A model generated the notes under the pieces. It had not been told where the DNA came from. It ran no database searches and saw only the letters and a program-made list of their open reading frames with translations. Of a stretch of 64,000 nt of DNA, positions 8,252 to 16,766 are shown in pieces (the first letter of the stretch is position 1; each line of letters starts with the position of its first letter). The stretch is from Thalassospira sp. (lineage in GTDB: Bacteria > Pseudomonadota > Alphaproteobacteria > Rhodospirillales > Thalassospiraceae), in NCBI RefSeq assembly GCF_030690045.1, contig NZ_JAUYHK010000005.1, positions 1-64,000 on the forward strand, read 5' to 3'. The position numbers and the translations under genes are program-made.

Positions 8252-10333
8252 ATGAAGGCATTACTTCGATATCCAGGAGATCGTAAAATTGCAGTGACCG
8301 ATTGCCCCATGCCCGTTTTGCAGTCCGGTACGGTTCTGGTGCGCACTCAGGCCTCCGTGATCAGCACCGGCACCGAAGAGGTCCAGAACCGCGAAACCCG
8401 TCTGCCCTTGCTGATGAAAGCGTGGCAGCGCCCCGATCTGGTAGCACTTGTTTTACAAAAATGGCGGCAGGATGGTTTGCAGGCCACCCGCCATGCGGTG
8501 CGTAATCGCCTCAACCGCCCACTGCCCGCCGGATATAGCTGTGCCGGGATGATCGAGGCCGTGGCCCCCGACATCACCGATCTGCAAACCGGACAACTGG
8601 TTGCCTGTGGTGGTATTGGCCATGCCCGCCATGCGCAATGGAATGTGGTGCCGCGTCATCTGGTATGCCCTGTGCCAGACGGGGTGTCTGCCGACAATGC
8701 CGCTTTTGCCACTTTAACGGCGATTGCCCTGCATGCCCTGCAACAGGGCGAGGTGATTATTGGTTGCCAGATTGCCGTAATCGGTTGCGGCCTGATTGGA
8801 CAACTGGTTATTGAAACCGCCAACGCCGCCGGGGCGCGGGTGATGGCAATTGATCCGCAAACCTCCCGGTGCGATTTCGCCCGACAGGGCGGTGCGACGG
8901 AAACATCGGAAAATGCCGGCTCGGTCCCGGTAACGGAGCAATACGATGCTGTTCTGATTTGCGCGCCCGACCCAGATGGCTCAATGATAGATCAGGCGGT
9001 CCGGTTATGTCGGGACCGCGCCATCATTGTCTGTGTAGGTAATGTGGCGATTCGGGCGAACCGGGAGACTCTTTATCGCAAGGATATCACCATAAGGCAG
9101 GTGCGCTCCTACGGCCCCGGTCGTTATGATCCGCAATATGAACAGCACGGCATTGATTACCCGATTGGTTATGTGCGCTGGACCATCAACCGTAATATGC
9201 AAACCGCTCTTGATTTGATGGCACGCGGGCGCATCAACCCTTCCCGCCTGATCACGCAACGTCTGCCGATCCAGGACGCAGCCCGCGCCTTTGAGCTTGC
9301 AAACCCAACACCATTGGCGATCCTGATTGAATATCCCGACACACCCACACCACCGCAAACAGCATCGCCGATACCAACCCCAAAACCAGCCCAAACAAAA
9401 CGCAATTCCGGGATCATCCATATCGGCCTGATCGGGGCAGGCAATTATGCGGGTGGAGTTTTGGTTTCGCATCTGCGCCAGAACAAAAATGTCCGCATTA
9501 CCGCCATATCTTCCCCTGACGGACTGGCGGCACAGGGAATTGCGCGACAGATCGGGGACGCTGCTGCAACCAGCAACAATCAGGCGATTTTAAACGATTC
9601 GGACACTGATGCCGTGATCATCGCCTCCCGTCATAATAGCCACGCCGCCCTGACCGTTCAGGCGCTTGAGGCCGGAAAGCATGTTTGGGTCGAAAAGCCA
9701 CTTTGTCTTGATCTGGCGCAGCTTGAATCGATTCAAAATACCCATGCAAACCACCCGGGCCTGATTTTGATGGTCGGCCATAACCGTCGCCATGCACCGA
9801 TGGCACAGACCATTCTTAATTATTTGCCGAATGGCCCGAAACACTTCACATACCATGTCCGTATTCACCCTTTGCCCGCCGGGCACTGGTTACACCATCG
9901 CGGTCAGGGTGGCAGAGTATTGGGGGAAATCAGCCATTTTATTGATCTGTTGCAGTATTTTGCCAACAACCCGATCCAAAACCTGCATTGTCACTGGATC
10001 AATCGACAGGATGACATTTGCCTGTGGCGAGTGGTTTTTCAGGATGGATCGGTGGGGGATATTCATTACGGGCAGGCAGGACATCGCAGCATCGCCAAGG
10101 AACGTCTGGAAATTATTGCCACCGATACAACAATTGTCCTGACTAACTGGCAGAAATTACATATCCGTAGCCCCAAAGGAAATCTGACACGGCGCCACTG
10201 GCTCAAACCCGATAAAGGTCATACCGGCATTATCGCGGATTTTATCCGCACCCTGTCAGAAGACAGCACCACTGACCAACATGAAATCACCCTGTACCGT
10301 CATATCCTGAATGCACTGGCCAACCCGGCCTAA
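8252..10333 (+). CDS. bi-domain oxidoreductase (zinc-ADH-like plus Gfo/Idh/MocA)
   Basis: A 693-residue protein with two oxidoreductase modules. About residues 1-345 resemble medium-chain dehydrogenases, with the Rossmann segment VIGCGLIGQLVIETANAAGA, but lack the usual catalytic zinc Cys motif (SVISTGTEEV at that position). A Pro/Thr-rich hinge (around residues 365-385) leads to a Gfo/Idh/MocA domain beginning GLIGAGNYAGGV and containing the family signature WVEKPLCLD. Proteins of this architecture usually lie in exopolysaccharide loci and are thought to oxidise/reduce sugar moieties; the exact substrate is unknown. The start is placed at MKALLRYPGD; 66 upstream in-frame codons overlap the divergent gene. 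Its stop overlaps the convergent transporter gene by four bases. Confidence 0.8.
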   Translation: MKALLRYPGDRKIAVTDCPMPVLQSGTVLVRTQASVISTGTEEVQNRETRLPLLMKAWQRPDLVALVLQKWRQDGLQATRHAVRNRLNRPLPAGYSCAGMIEAVAPDITDLQTGQLVACGGIGHARHAQWNVVPRHLVCPVPDGVSADNAAFATLTAIALHALQQGEVIIGCQIAVIGCGLIGQLVIETANAAGARVMAIDPQTSRCDFARQGGATETSENAGSVPVTEQYDAVLICAPDPDGSMIDQAVRLCRDRAIIVCVGNVAIRANRETLYRKDITIRQVRSYGPGRYDPQYEQHGIDYPIGYVRWTINRNMQTALDLMARGRINPSRLITQRLPIQDAARAFELANPTPLAILIEYPDTPTPPQTASPIPTPKPAQTKRNSGIIHIGLIGAGNYAGGVLVSHLRQNKNVRITAISSPDGLAAQGIARQIGDAAATSNNQAILNDSDTDAVIIASRHNSHAALTVQALEAGKHVWVEKPLCLDLAQLESIQNTHANHPGLILMVGHNRRHAPMAQTILNYLPNGPKHFTYHVRIHPLPAGHWLHHRGQGGRVLGEISHFIDLLQYFANNPIQNLHCHWINRQDDICLWRVVFQDGSVGDIHYGQAGHRSIAKERLEIIATDTTIVLTNWQKLHIRSPKGNLTRRHWLKPDKGHTGIIADFIRTLSEDSTTDQHEITLYRHILNALANPA

Positions 10334-11271
10334 TGCGCCCCGGCATACAACACCAGCAATGGCAGCGTGATCACACTGATCAAGGTGGTGATCAGGATGG
10401 TGGTCGAGGCACGATCAATGCCGACCTGATAACTGCCAGCCAGAATGGCAACATTGGCTCCGCTGGGCAGGGCCGCGATGATCGTCACCACCGTCAGCCA
10501 TAACGGCGGCAGATCAAAGACAAAACGCGCAACCAGAAATACCAGCAAGGGCTGTATCAGCATTTTGGCGACGCTGCACAGAACCGCGGCCTGAACATTG
10601 CCGCGAATGCTTTGTCCATAAAGCCCCGCCCCGACCAGCAGCAAGGCAATCGTCGGCCCGGCAACGCGGAAACGTTCCAGCGTCCCGTCGATCATTTCCG
10701 GCATTTCGATGCCCACAAGCGACGCCAGAACGCCCAGCACGATGGCAATGATCAATGGATTCTTCAAAACGCGCCAGATGCTCCGCCCGACATTGCCCAG
10801 CCAATTGCCCGCCGATGCACGGTCGCCTTCGATGATAAAAACCGTAATACCCAAAAGGGTCAGTGGATGGATCGACAAAATGATCAAAAGCGGTACAAGA
10901 CCCGCCTCGCCGTAGACAGCCTGCACCAGCGGTATGCCAAGCAACACGATATTGGAAAAAACCCCACCGACGGCGGTAATCGCCGCCGCATCGACATTCG
11001 CCTTCAACCAATAGCGGGCGGTAAAAAATACCAACGCATAATTCACCAGAACCGCACCGTAATAACTGCCCCACAGGCGCAAATCGAACTGGGCGGCAAT
11101 ATCGGATTGCGACAGGGTCTGAAACAGCATGGCGGGGATAAAGACATTCATGGCGATCTTTGCCAGAACCGGAATGCCATCACGGTTCAGCACCTTGACC
11201 CGCATCAAAAGATAACCGCACAGGATCGTCAAAAAGACCGGTCCCACCTTACTGACGATCAGATCAAGCAT
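10330..11271 (-). CDS. AEC family transporter (auxin efflux carrier-like)
   Basis: A 313-residue integral membrane protein with about ten hydrophobic helices in a five-plus-five arrangement. The N-terminal half opens DLIVSKVGPVFLTILCGYLLMRV and the C-terminal half includes LPSGANVAILAGSYQVG, a conserved AEC-family region. Members export or import organic acids and related metabolites; MdcF and malate permeases are examples. The substrate here cannot be told. It is separated from glpK upstream by a clear terminator, so it is probably its own transcription unit. Confidence 0.85.
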   Translation of the reverse strand: MLDLIVSKVGPVFLTILCGYLLMRVKVLNRDGIPVLAKIAMNVFIPAMLFQTLSQSDIAAQFDLRLWGSYYGAVLVNYALVFFTARYWLKANVDAAAITAVGGVFSNIVLLGIPLVQAVYGEAGLVPLLIILSIHPLTLLGITVFIIEGDRASAGNWLGNVGRSIWRVLKNPLIIAIVLGVLASLVGIEMPEMIDGTLERFRVAGPTIALLLVGAGLYGQSIRGNVQAAVLCSVAKMLIQPLLVFLVARFVFDLPPLWLTVVTIIAALPSGANVAILAGSYQVGIDRASTTILITTLISVITLPLLVLYAGAH

Positions 11272-11311
11272 AAATCCCCCAGCCGGGCTGACAGAAACAG
11301 ATAATGACAGG

Positions 11312-11345
11312 ATAAAAAGAAGGGCGACACAGATATGTGCCGCCC
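11312..11345 (-). terminator. rho-independent terminator of glpK
   Basis: On the minus strand a nine-base stem, GGGCGGCAC/GTGTCGCCC (one G-U pair), with a six-base loop is followed by TTCTTTTT. It sits about 50 bases after the glpK stop. Confidence 0.8.
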
Positions 11346-11394
11346 AATGGTATCGCGCCGTATCAAATATGACCAGCCCCGTGTTTACAAAGGC

Positions 11395-12885
11395 TTAAAC
11401 CGCGTCGCTACGCACCCGTGCCACGGCTTTTTTCCACCCGGCCAATACAGCTGCACGGCGGCTCTTTTCGGCCTTGCCTGTGAATTCGGCATCCAAATGC
11501 CAGTTGGCCGTTATATGATCCAGATCGCGGTAAATCCCCGCCTGTAACCCCGCCAGATAGGCTGCCCCCAATGCCGTTGTTTCAGTCACCACCGGACGTT
11601 GCACCGGAATATCAAGAATATCGGCCAGATACTGGCACAGCCAGTCATTGGCGACCATACCGCCATCAACCCGGACCGCTTTGGGCGATACGCCATCAGC
11701 CGCCATTGCATCAAACAAATCAAATGTCTGATAACAGACACTTTCAAGCGCGGCGCGAACAAATTCACGCGGCCCGGTATCACGGGTCAGACCCAAAATG
11801 GCCCCCCGCGCATCCGGATCCCAATAAGGCGCCCCCAGCCCGGTAAAGGCAGGAACCAGATAAACCCCGTGATTATCCTCCAGCGATTTCGCCAGTCCTT
11901 CGGATTCCGCCGCCGATTTGATGATTCCCAAACCATCGCGCAACCACTGCACCGCCGCTCCGGCGACAAAAATTGCACCTTCAATCGCGTAACTTGTCTT
12001 GCCATTCAGGCGATAGCCAATCGTGGTCAGCAAACGGTGTTGCGAGGTAACGGCCTCATCCCCGGTATTGAGAATGACAAAACATCCGGTACCATAGGTG
12101 CTTTTGATATCGCCGGGATGAAAACAGCATTGGCCAAAGGCTGCGGCCTGTTGATCCCCGGCCATGCCCAGAACCGGCAAGGCACGACCAAACAACTCGG
12201 CCTCGACCATGCCAAAATCGGCTGCGCAATCCTTGACTTCGGGCAAGACGGCCTGTGGCACCCGGAAAATGTTGCACAATTCATCATCCCACTGGTTGGT
12301 GCGGATGTTGAAAAGATTGGTGCGGGCCGCATTGGTGGCATCTGTTGCATGGGATTTGCCCCCGGTCAGGCGCCACAGCAAAAAGGAATCAACTGTACCG
12401 AATGCCAGATCGCCCTGTTCGGCCCGCGCCCGTGCGCCCGATACATGATCGAGAATCCACGCCACCTTGGTCGCCGAAAAATAAGGATCAATCAACAGAC
12501 CGCTGCGCTGGTTGACACGTTCCTCAAGGCCGGTGTCTTTTTTCAGATCGTGGCACAGCCCGGCGGTGCGGCGATCCTGCCAGACAATGGCGTTGTAAAT
12601 TGCCTTACCTGTCTTGCGGTCCCAAACCAGTGTGGTTTCGCGCTGATTGGTAATGCCAATCGCCACAACATCATTGATATCGACATGGCCCAAGGCCTCA
12701 CGGCAGACTGCGACTACCGTATTCCACAAATCTTCCGGATCATGTTCGACCCAACCGCTATTGGGGAAATGTTGCGGAAATTCCTGCTGCGCAACCGCAA
12801 CCGAACGGCCATGATTGTCAAAAACAATGGCGCGTGAGCTTGTCGTACCCTGATCAATCGCCAGAATATAGCGCTTGTCCGTCAT
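11395..12885 (-). CDS. glpK: glycerol kinase
   Basis: A 496-residue FGGY kinase that phosphorylates glycerol to sn-glycerol-3-phosphate. It opens with the nucleotide-binding motif [17 protein letters not shown]. The segments [27 protein letters not shown] and [18 protein letters not shown] are characteristic of GlpK. The length equals that of typical bacterial GlpK. The ATG is preceded by GGGGAGGA at good spacing; 27 extra in-frame codons upstream were excluded. It feeds GlpD (16767-18293) and the glycerol importer encoded about 4-6 kb away on the other strand. A palindromic sequence shared with the glpD promoter lies about 125 bases upstream. Confidence 0.95.
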   Translation of the reverse strand: MTDKRYILAIDQGTTSSRAIVFDNHGRSVAVAQQEFPQHFPNSGWVEHDPEDLWNTVVAVCREALGHVDINDVVAIGITNQRETTLVWDRKTGKAIYNAIVWQDRRTAGLCHDLKKDTGLEERVNQRSGLLIDPYFSATKVAWILDHVSGARARAEQGDLAFGTVDSFLLWRLTGGKSHATDATNAARTNLFNIRTNQWDDELCNIFRVPQAVLPEVKDCAADFGMVEAELFGRALPVLGMAGDQQAAAFGQCCFHPGDIKSTYGTGCFVILNTGDEAVTSQHRLLTTIGYRLNGKTSYAIEGAIFVAGAAVQWLRDGLGIIKSAAESEGLAKSLEDNHGVYLVPAFTGLGAPYWDPDARGAILGLTRDTGPREFVRAALESVCYQTFDLFDAMAADGVSPKAVRVDGGMVANDWLCQYLADILDIPVQRPVVTETTALGAAYLAGLQAGIYRDLDHITANWHLDAEFTGKAEKSRRAAVLAGWKKAVARVRSDAV

Positions 12886-13009
12886 CTTGCAGTCCTCCCC
12901 GAAGCCGACAGTTCTTCTGCCGTACCATAAAGAACGCCTGAAACGTTCTGTCATCTGCCAAATCAAGTCAAGCAGGGTTTCTGTTTAGAAAAAATTCATC
13001 CGAAAAACA

Positions 13010-13030
13010 ATTCGTTTGCGAATATTTTTA
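13010..13030. promoter_or_regulatory. candidate GlpR-type operator upstream of glpK
   Basis: Bases 13010-13023 form the palindrome ATTCG-TTTG-CGAAT. The 20-mer starting at 13011 matches 17 of 20 bases with 16668-16687 in front of glpD. A DeoR/GlpR-type repressor is a natural candidate for a shared glycerol operator, but no such regulator gene is in the window. Confidence 0.45.
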
Positions 13031-13129
13031 TCAATGACTTTGCACCAGACAAGCCGGATAGTAAAAATCCTTCGCCTTTCCAAGGACTTCCTGCTTACAT
13101 GATAGGATCCGATACAGGAAAAGCCCGAC

Positions 13130-14299
13130 ATGATCGTTGATCTGGTTTATGGTACCCGCCCCAATATCATCAAGGCGGCGGCATTTTACGCCGCATGGCG
13201 CGATGCTGACTGGCCGTTTGAACTACGCCTGATTGATACCGGACAACATTGGGACCCTTTCCTTGCCGCGCAGCAATGCCATGTTCTGGGCCTACCTGCC
13301 CCAGAACATAATTTGGGAGTCGGGCAAAAATCCGCATCCGGCGATGATATGATTGCCATAACGCATCGGGCCTATGCCAATCTGATCACTCAAACCCGCC
13401 CGGCGGCAACCATTACGATTGGCGATGTCACCGGGTCGGTCGGCATTGCGCAAGCCGCAGCCATGAACAATGTTTTACTGTGCCATATCGAGGCCGGTTT
13501 GCGCGGCGGCGAAGATGCCGTTGCCGAAAATGCCAATCGTCAGAAAATTGATCGACTATCTGATCTGTTATGGGCACCCGATGATGGTGCATACGCCAAT
13601 TTAAGGCGGGAAATGCAAGAACATCGCCATATCAAAATGACCGGCAATATCATGATCGACGCCCTGATACGGTTTCCAGACGGCGGGAAAAACATCCCAA
13701 AACCGCATGATATTATCGTCACCCTGCATCGTGCAGGTAATGTCGATGATCCGGAACGGCTGGGCAAGATTGTCGGTGCATTGCGCCAGATTGCACAAAC
13801 GCGGCGCATCCTGTGGCCGATGCATCCGCGCACCCGGCATTGCCTGCAACGGTATGGCCTGTGGTCCGCCATTGACAACTGCCATGGCATCACGCTTTGC
13901 GATTCCTTGCCCTACCCCGATTTCATGGCGGCATTGCGCCAATGCCGGGCAATTATTACCGATTCCGGGGGTGTACAGGAAGAATGCGCATGGTTGGGAA
14001 AACCAGCCTTGATCCTGAGAGATCGCACAGAACGCGCCCATACCCTGAACGACGTTGCCATCAGGCTGGTATCCCCAAGTGACCTTGGCGAGGCCATAAC
14101 ACATCTGATTGCGACGAAAACAATGCCATATCGCCCCGCAGGATGGGACGGGCGGTCGGCGGAACGGATGCTGTGCCATTTGACATCGGTTCTGACCCCA
14201 AAATATCGGCAAGACCGGCATATAAATTGCACAGGCATGATCACTTGCAACCATAACCGGCAAATCTTGCCGTCGGAGGATTTCCATGTCTGTGATTGA
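13130..14299 (+). CDS. UDP-N-acetylglucosamine 2-epimerase family protein (WecB-like)
   Basis: A 389-residue GT-B-fold protein of the non-hydrolysing UDP-GlcNAc 2-epimerase family. The N-terminus is YGTRPNIIKAAAF (normally GTRPEAIK). Counterparts of the catalytic residues are visible: IGDVTGS near the Asp position, CHIEAGLRGG, VAENANRQK, TLHRAGNVDD (His) and IITDSGGVQEECAWLGKP near the C-terminus. It would interconvert UDP-GlcNAc and UDP-ManNAc or a related amino sugar for surface glycans. The Glu-to-Asn change in the first motif and an unrelated C-terminal tail of about 40 residues are odd. It overlaps the next gene by 14 bases. Confidence 0.75.
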   Translation: MIVDLVYGTRPNIIKAAAFYAAWRDADWPFELRLIDTGQHWDPFLAAQQCHVLGLPAPEHNLGVGQKSASGDDMIAITHRAYANLITQTRPAATITIGDVTGSVGIAQAAAMNNVLLCHIEAGLRGGEDAVAENANRQKIDRLSDLLWAPDDGAYANLRREMQEHRHIKMTGNIMIDALIRFPDGGKNIPKPHDIIVTLHRAGNVDDPERLGKIVGALRQIAQTRRILWPMHPRTRHCLQRYGLWSAIDNCHGITLCDSLPYPDFMAALRQCRAIITDSGGVQEECAWLGKPALILRDRTERAHTLNDVAIRLVSPSDLGEAITHLIATKTMPYRPAGWDGRSAERMLCHLTSVLTPKYRQDRHINCTGMITCNHNRQILPSEDFHVCD

Positions 14300-14789
14300 T
14301 ACCATCAATACCGGTACAGCCCTGGCCACATCGCGGCAGGCCGGTTTGTCAAACGGAACCATCCTGTCAAACAGCACCGGCACAGCCAACAAGGATGACG
14401 AGGAACAGAATAACGATCTTGCCTATATCCGCGAACACGGTTTTACCGCCTATGTCCGTGAGATTGAGGAACGCAAGATTGAAGAATTGCGCAACAAAAT
14501 CCTGGAATCGATGGGATTGGATGAAGAATCACTGGCAAAAATGGATGCCAGGCAACGCAACGATATTGAACGGGCGATTTCCGACGCCATCACGCAGCGC
14601 CTCAACAGTGCCAGCCTTACCACGACGGATGACGAGGCTGAAAATAACGGGCAAAACCCCGCCATATCGCCCGCCGCCATCACCTTTGACCCGCGCATGT
14701 TTGATGTCTTTACCGCCCTGCAATCGGAATTACCGGACGGTGATATGCAAAACTTCACGAGTGACCCCGACAAAGACAGGAATGCGTGA
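14286..14789 (+). CDS. hypothetical protein (167 aa)
   Basis: I do not recognise a named family. The protein is soluble and polar: a Ser/Thr/Asn-rich N-terminus (residues 1-40), a charged helical centre (about 45-110: AYVREIEERKIEELRNKILES, then DARQRNDIERAISDAITQRL) and a disordered acidic C-terminus. The ATG is preceded by a good SD (CGGAGG) and overlaps the end of the epimerase-like gene, so the two are probably co-transcribed. A bidirectional terminator follows 11 bases after the stop. Its clear SD, codon bias like its neighbours and the terminator support a real gene. Confidence 0.65.
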   Translation: MSVIDTINTGTALATSRQAGLSNGTILSNSTGTANKDDEEQNNDLAYIREHGFTAYVREIEERKIEELRNKILESMGLDEESLAKMDARQRNDIERAISDAITQRLNSASLTTTDDEAENNGQNPAISPAAITFDPRMFDVFTALQSELPDGDMQNFTSDPDKDRNA

Positions 14790-14800
14790 CTTTCCACCGC

Positions 14801-14843
14801 ATCAAAAATGGCACGGCACATCACGCACTGTGCCATTTTTGAT
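14801..14843. terminator. bidirectional rho-independent terminator
   Basis: A perfect 14-base inverted repeat, ATCAAAAATGGCAC (14801-14814) and GTGCCATTTTTGAT (14830-14843), with a 15-base loop. T-runs follow the stem on both strands. It lies between the convergent ends of the hypothetical gene and gabD. Confidence 0.85.
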
Positions 14844-14857
14844 CTGTTCAGACCCGA

Positions 14858-16318
14858 TTATCCATCAAGCCCGCCAAGGCAGACATATTTGGTTTCCAGA
14901 TAGTCCTCGATTCCGTATTTTGATCCTTCGCGACCAAGACCCGATTGTTTGAAACCGCCAAACGGAGCCACTTCGGTTGAAATCACCCCGGCATTGACCC
15001 CGACCAGTCCGCTTTCAAGTCCTTCGGCCATTTTCCAAATACGACCGATATCACGGGAATAGAAATAGGATGCCAGACCAAATTCACTGTCATTGGCCAT
15101 TTCCAGAACTTCGTCATCGGTTTTAAAACGAATCAGCGGTGCCATCGGGCCAAAGGTTTCCTCGCGGAAGACCTGCATGTCACGGGTGGCATCGACAATC
15201 ACGGTCGGCTCAAAAAATGTACCGCCCTTTTCATGACGCTTGCCGCCAGTCAAAACCCGCCCGCCTTTTGCCACCGCATCGGCGATATGGCTTTCGACCT
15301 TTTGAACCGCCTTTTCATTGATCAACGGGCCGATTTCAACACCCTTTTCGGTGCCCGACCCGACCGACAATCCGGCTACCCGGGCCGCAAGTTTTTTGGC
15401 AAACTCGTCATAGACCGCATCATGAACAAACAGGCGGTTGGCGCAAACGCAGGTTTGTCCTGTGTTGCGATATTTAGAGGCCAGCGCGCCTTCGACCGCC
15501 GCATCAACATCGGCATCCTCACAGACGATAAACGGCGCATTGCCGCCCAGTTCCAGACTGATTTTCTTGATGGTATCGGCGCATTGCCGCATCAATAACC
15601 GCCCGACCGGGGTTGAACCGGTAAAGGTCAGTTTCCGAACAATCGGGTTTTCCGTCATTTCCGCGCCGATTTCTTTGGCATCGCCCGTCACAATCGACAA
15701 CAACCCCTTGGGCAGACCGGCCCGTTCGGCCAGAACCGCCATCGCAAGCGCGGAAAAAGGTGTTTCCATCGCCGGTTTGACCACCATTGCACAACCCACC
15801 GCCAATGCCGGGGCTGCCTTGCGGGTGATCATCGCGGTCGGAAAATTCCACGGCGTGATCGCAGCACAAACACCCACCGGTTCTTTCAGAACCATCACCC
15901 GTTTATCGGGTGCAAAAGATGGAATGACATCGCCATAAACCCGTTTGGCTTCTTCGGCGAACCATTGCAGGAAAGACGAGCCATAGGCAATTTCACCGCG
16001 TGATTCGGCAAGAGGCTTACCTTGTTCGGCGGTCATCAATTGCGCAAGGTCTTCCTGATTTTCCATCATCAGGTCGTACCATTTCATCAAAATGGCCGAC
16101 CGTTCCTTGGCTGTGCGCTTTTTCCACGATTTTTGTGATTTTTCTGCGGTTTTAATTGCATGTGCCACCGCATCACGGCCCAGCACAGGCACGGTTCCCA
16201 ACAACGCACCGGTCGCCGGGTTGGTCACATTTTCGGTTTTGCCGTCACCGGCATCAACCCATTCGCCGCCGACATAGGCCTGCTGACGAAACAGGGATGT
16301 ATCTTTCAGGGTAATCAT
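14858..16318 (-). CDS. gabD: NAD(P)-dependent succinate-semialdehyde dehydrogenase
   Basis: A 486-residue aldehyde dehydrogenase. Signature elements are ITPWNFPTAMITRK (catalytic Asn region), FTGSTPVGR (cofactor loop), LELGGNAPFIV (general-base Glu, about residue 260) and NTGQTCVCANR (nucleophilic Cys, about residue 294). The N-terminus and the CVCANR form match GabD of the GABA shunt, oxidising succinate semialdehyde to succinate. No GABA transaminase is adjacent. It could instead serve another semialdehyde, for example alpha-ketoglutarate semialdehyde from hydroxyproline breakdown 10 kb away, but the sequence reads best as GabD. It is a single-gene unit ending in a shared terminator. Confidence 0.88.
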   Translation of the reverse strand: MITLKDTSLFRQQAYVGGEWVDAGDGKTENVTNPATGALLGTVPVLGRDAVAHAIKTAEKSQKSWKKRTAKERSAILMKWYDLMMENQEDLAQLMTAEQGKPLAESRGEIAYGSSFLQWFAEEAKRVYGDVIPSFAPDKRVMVLKEPVGVCAAITPWNFPTAMITRKAAPALAVGCAMVVKPAMETPFSALAMAVLAERAGLPKGLLSIVTGDAKEIGAEMTENPIVRKLTFTGSTPVGRLLMRQCADTIKKISLELGGNAPFIVCEDADVDAAVEGALASKYRNTGQTCVCANRLFVHDAVYDEFAKKLAARVAGLSVGSGTEKGVEIGPLINEKAVQKVESHIADAVAKGGRVLTGGKRHEKGGTFFEPTVIVDATRDMQVFREETFGPMAPLIRFKTDDEVLEMANDSEFGLASYFYSRDIGRIWKMAEGLESGLVGVNAGVISTEVAPFGGFKQSGLGREGSKYGIEDYLETKYVCLGGLDG

Positions 16319-16766
16319 GGTGGGGCCTCCTCGGAGTTTGGATCAGGCCGTTCGACGACCTTAAGGATGCACGCAGTGTTGCGCCAAAGCCCGTTATGAG
16401 GCAACCGGAATCACCATCCGGGGCAGCAAATTGCAGCATCCCGAACATAGGCGGCAAGGCGCTTTTACGATGCCCACCACGATATTATTTTTCAGTTTCC
16501 AACGATTCATCGCCTTTAACTGCCGACTCCCCATGCCTTCGAAACACCAATCCTGAATGTAAAAATATCCTGACAGCACCCCGCATGGGCAATATTACAT
16601 CGGCAAAACAATTCCTTACCGCATCGCACAAAAATTTCAATAATGAAAATTACAATATGAATTTATTTTCGCTTGCAATTATTTTTAGGCATGCGTAACG
16701 TTTTTGAAAATAAATAGCGTCAGCAAAGCCTGACGATAGAAATTCGAGCAATCAGGGAGGAAGCGG
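16319..16766. other. intergenic region between gabD and glpD
   Basis: These 448 bases hold two divergent promoters and no supported gene. The half nearest glpD is A/T-rich and contains the operator-like 20-mer at 16668-16687. A small inverted repeat, CGTCAG-caaagc-CTGACG, lies at 16718-16735 in the presumed glpD leader, and the SD GGGAGGAA is at about 16755-16762. I see no tRNA or small-RNA signature. Confidence 0.5.
16668..16687. promoter_or_regulatory. candidate GlpR-type operator upstream of glpD
   Basis: TTCGCTTGCAATTATTTTTA matches 17 of 20 bases with 13011-13030 upstream of glpK. It lies about 80-100 bases before the glpD start, a normal operator position. Sharing between two separate glycerol-gene promoters is the main evidence. 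Confidence 0.45.

Noticed and set aside
11599..12837. 412-residue open frame antisense to glpK
   Set aside because: glpK has complete FGGY kinase motifs and an SD; the opposite frame is a codon-bias artefact.
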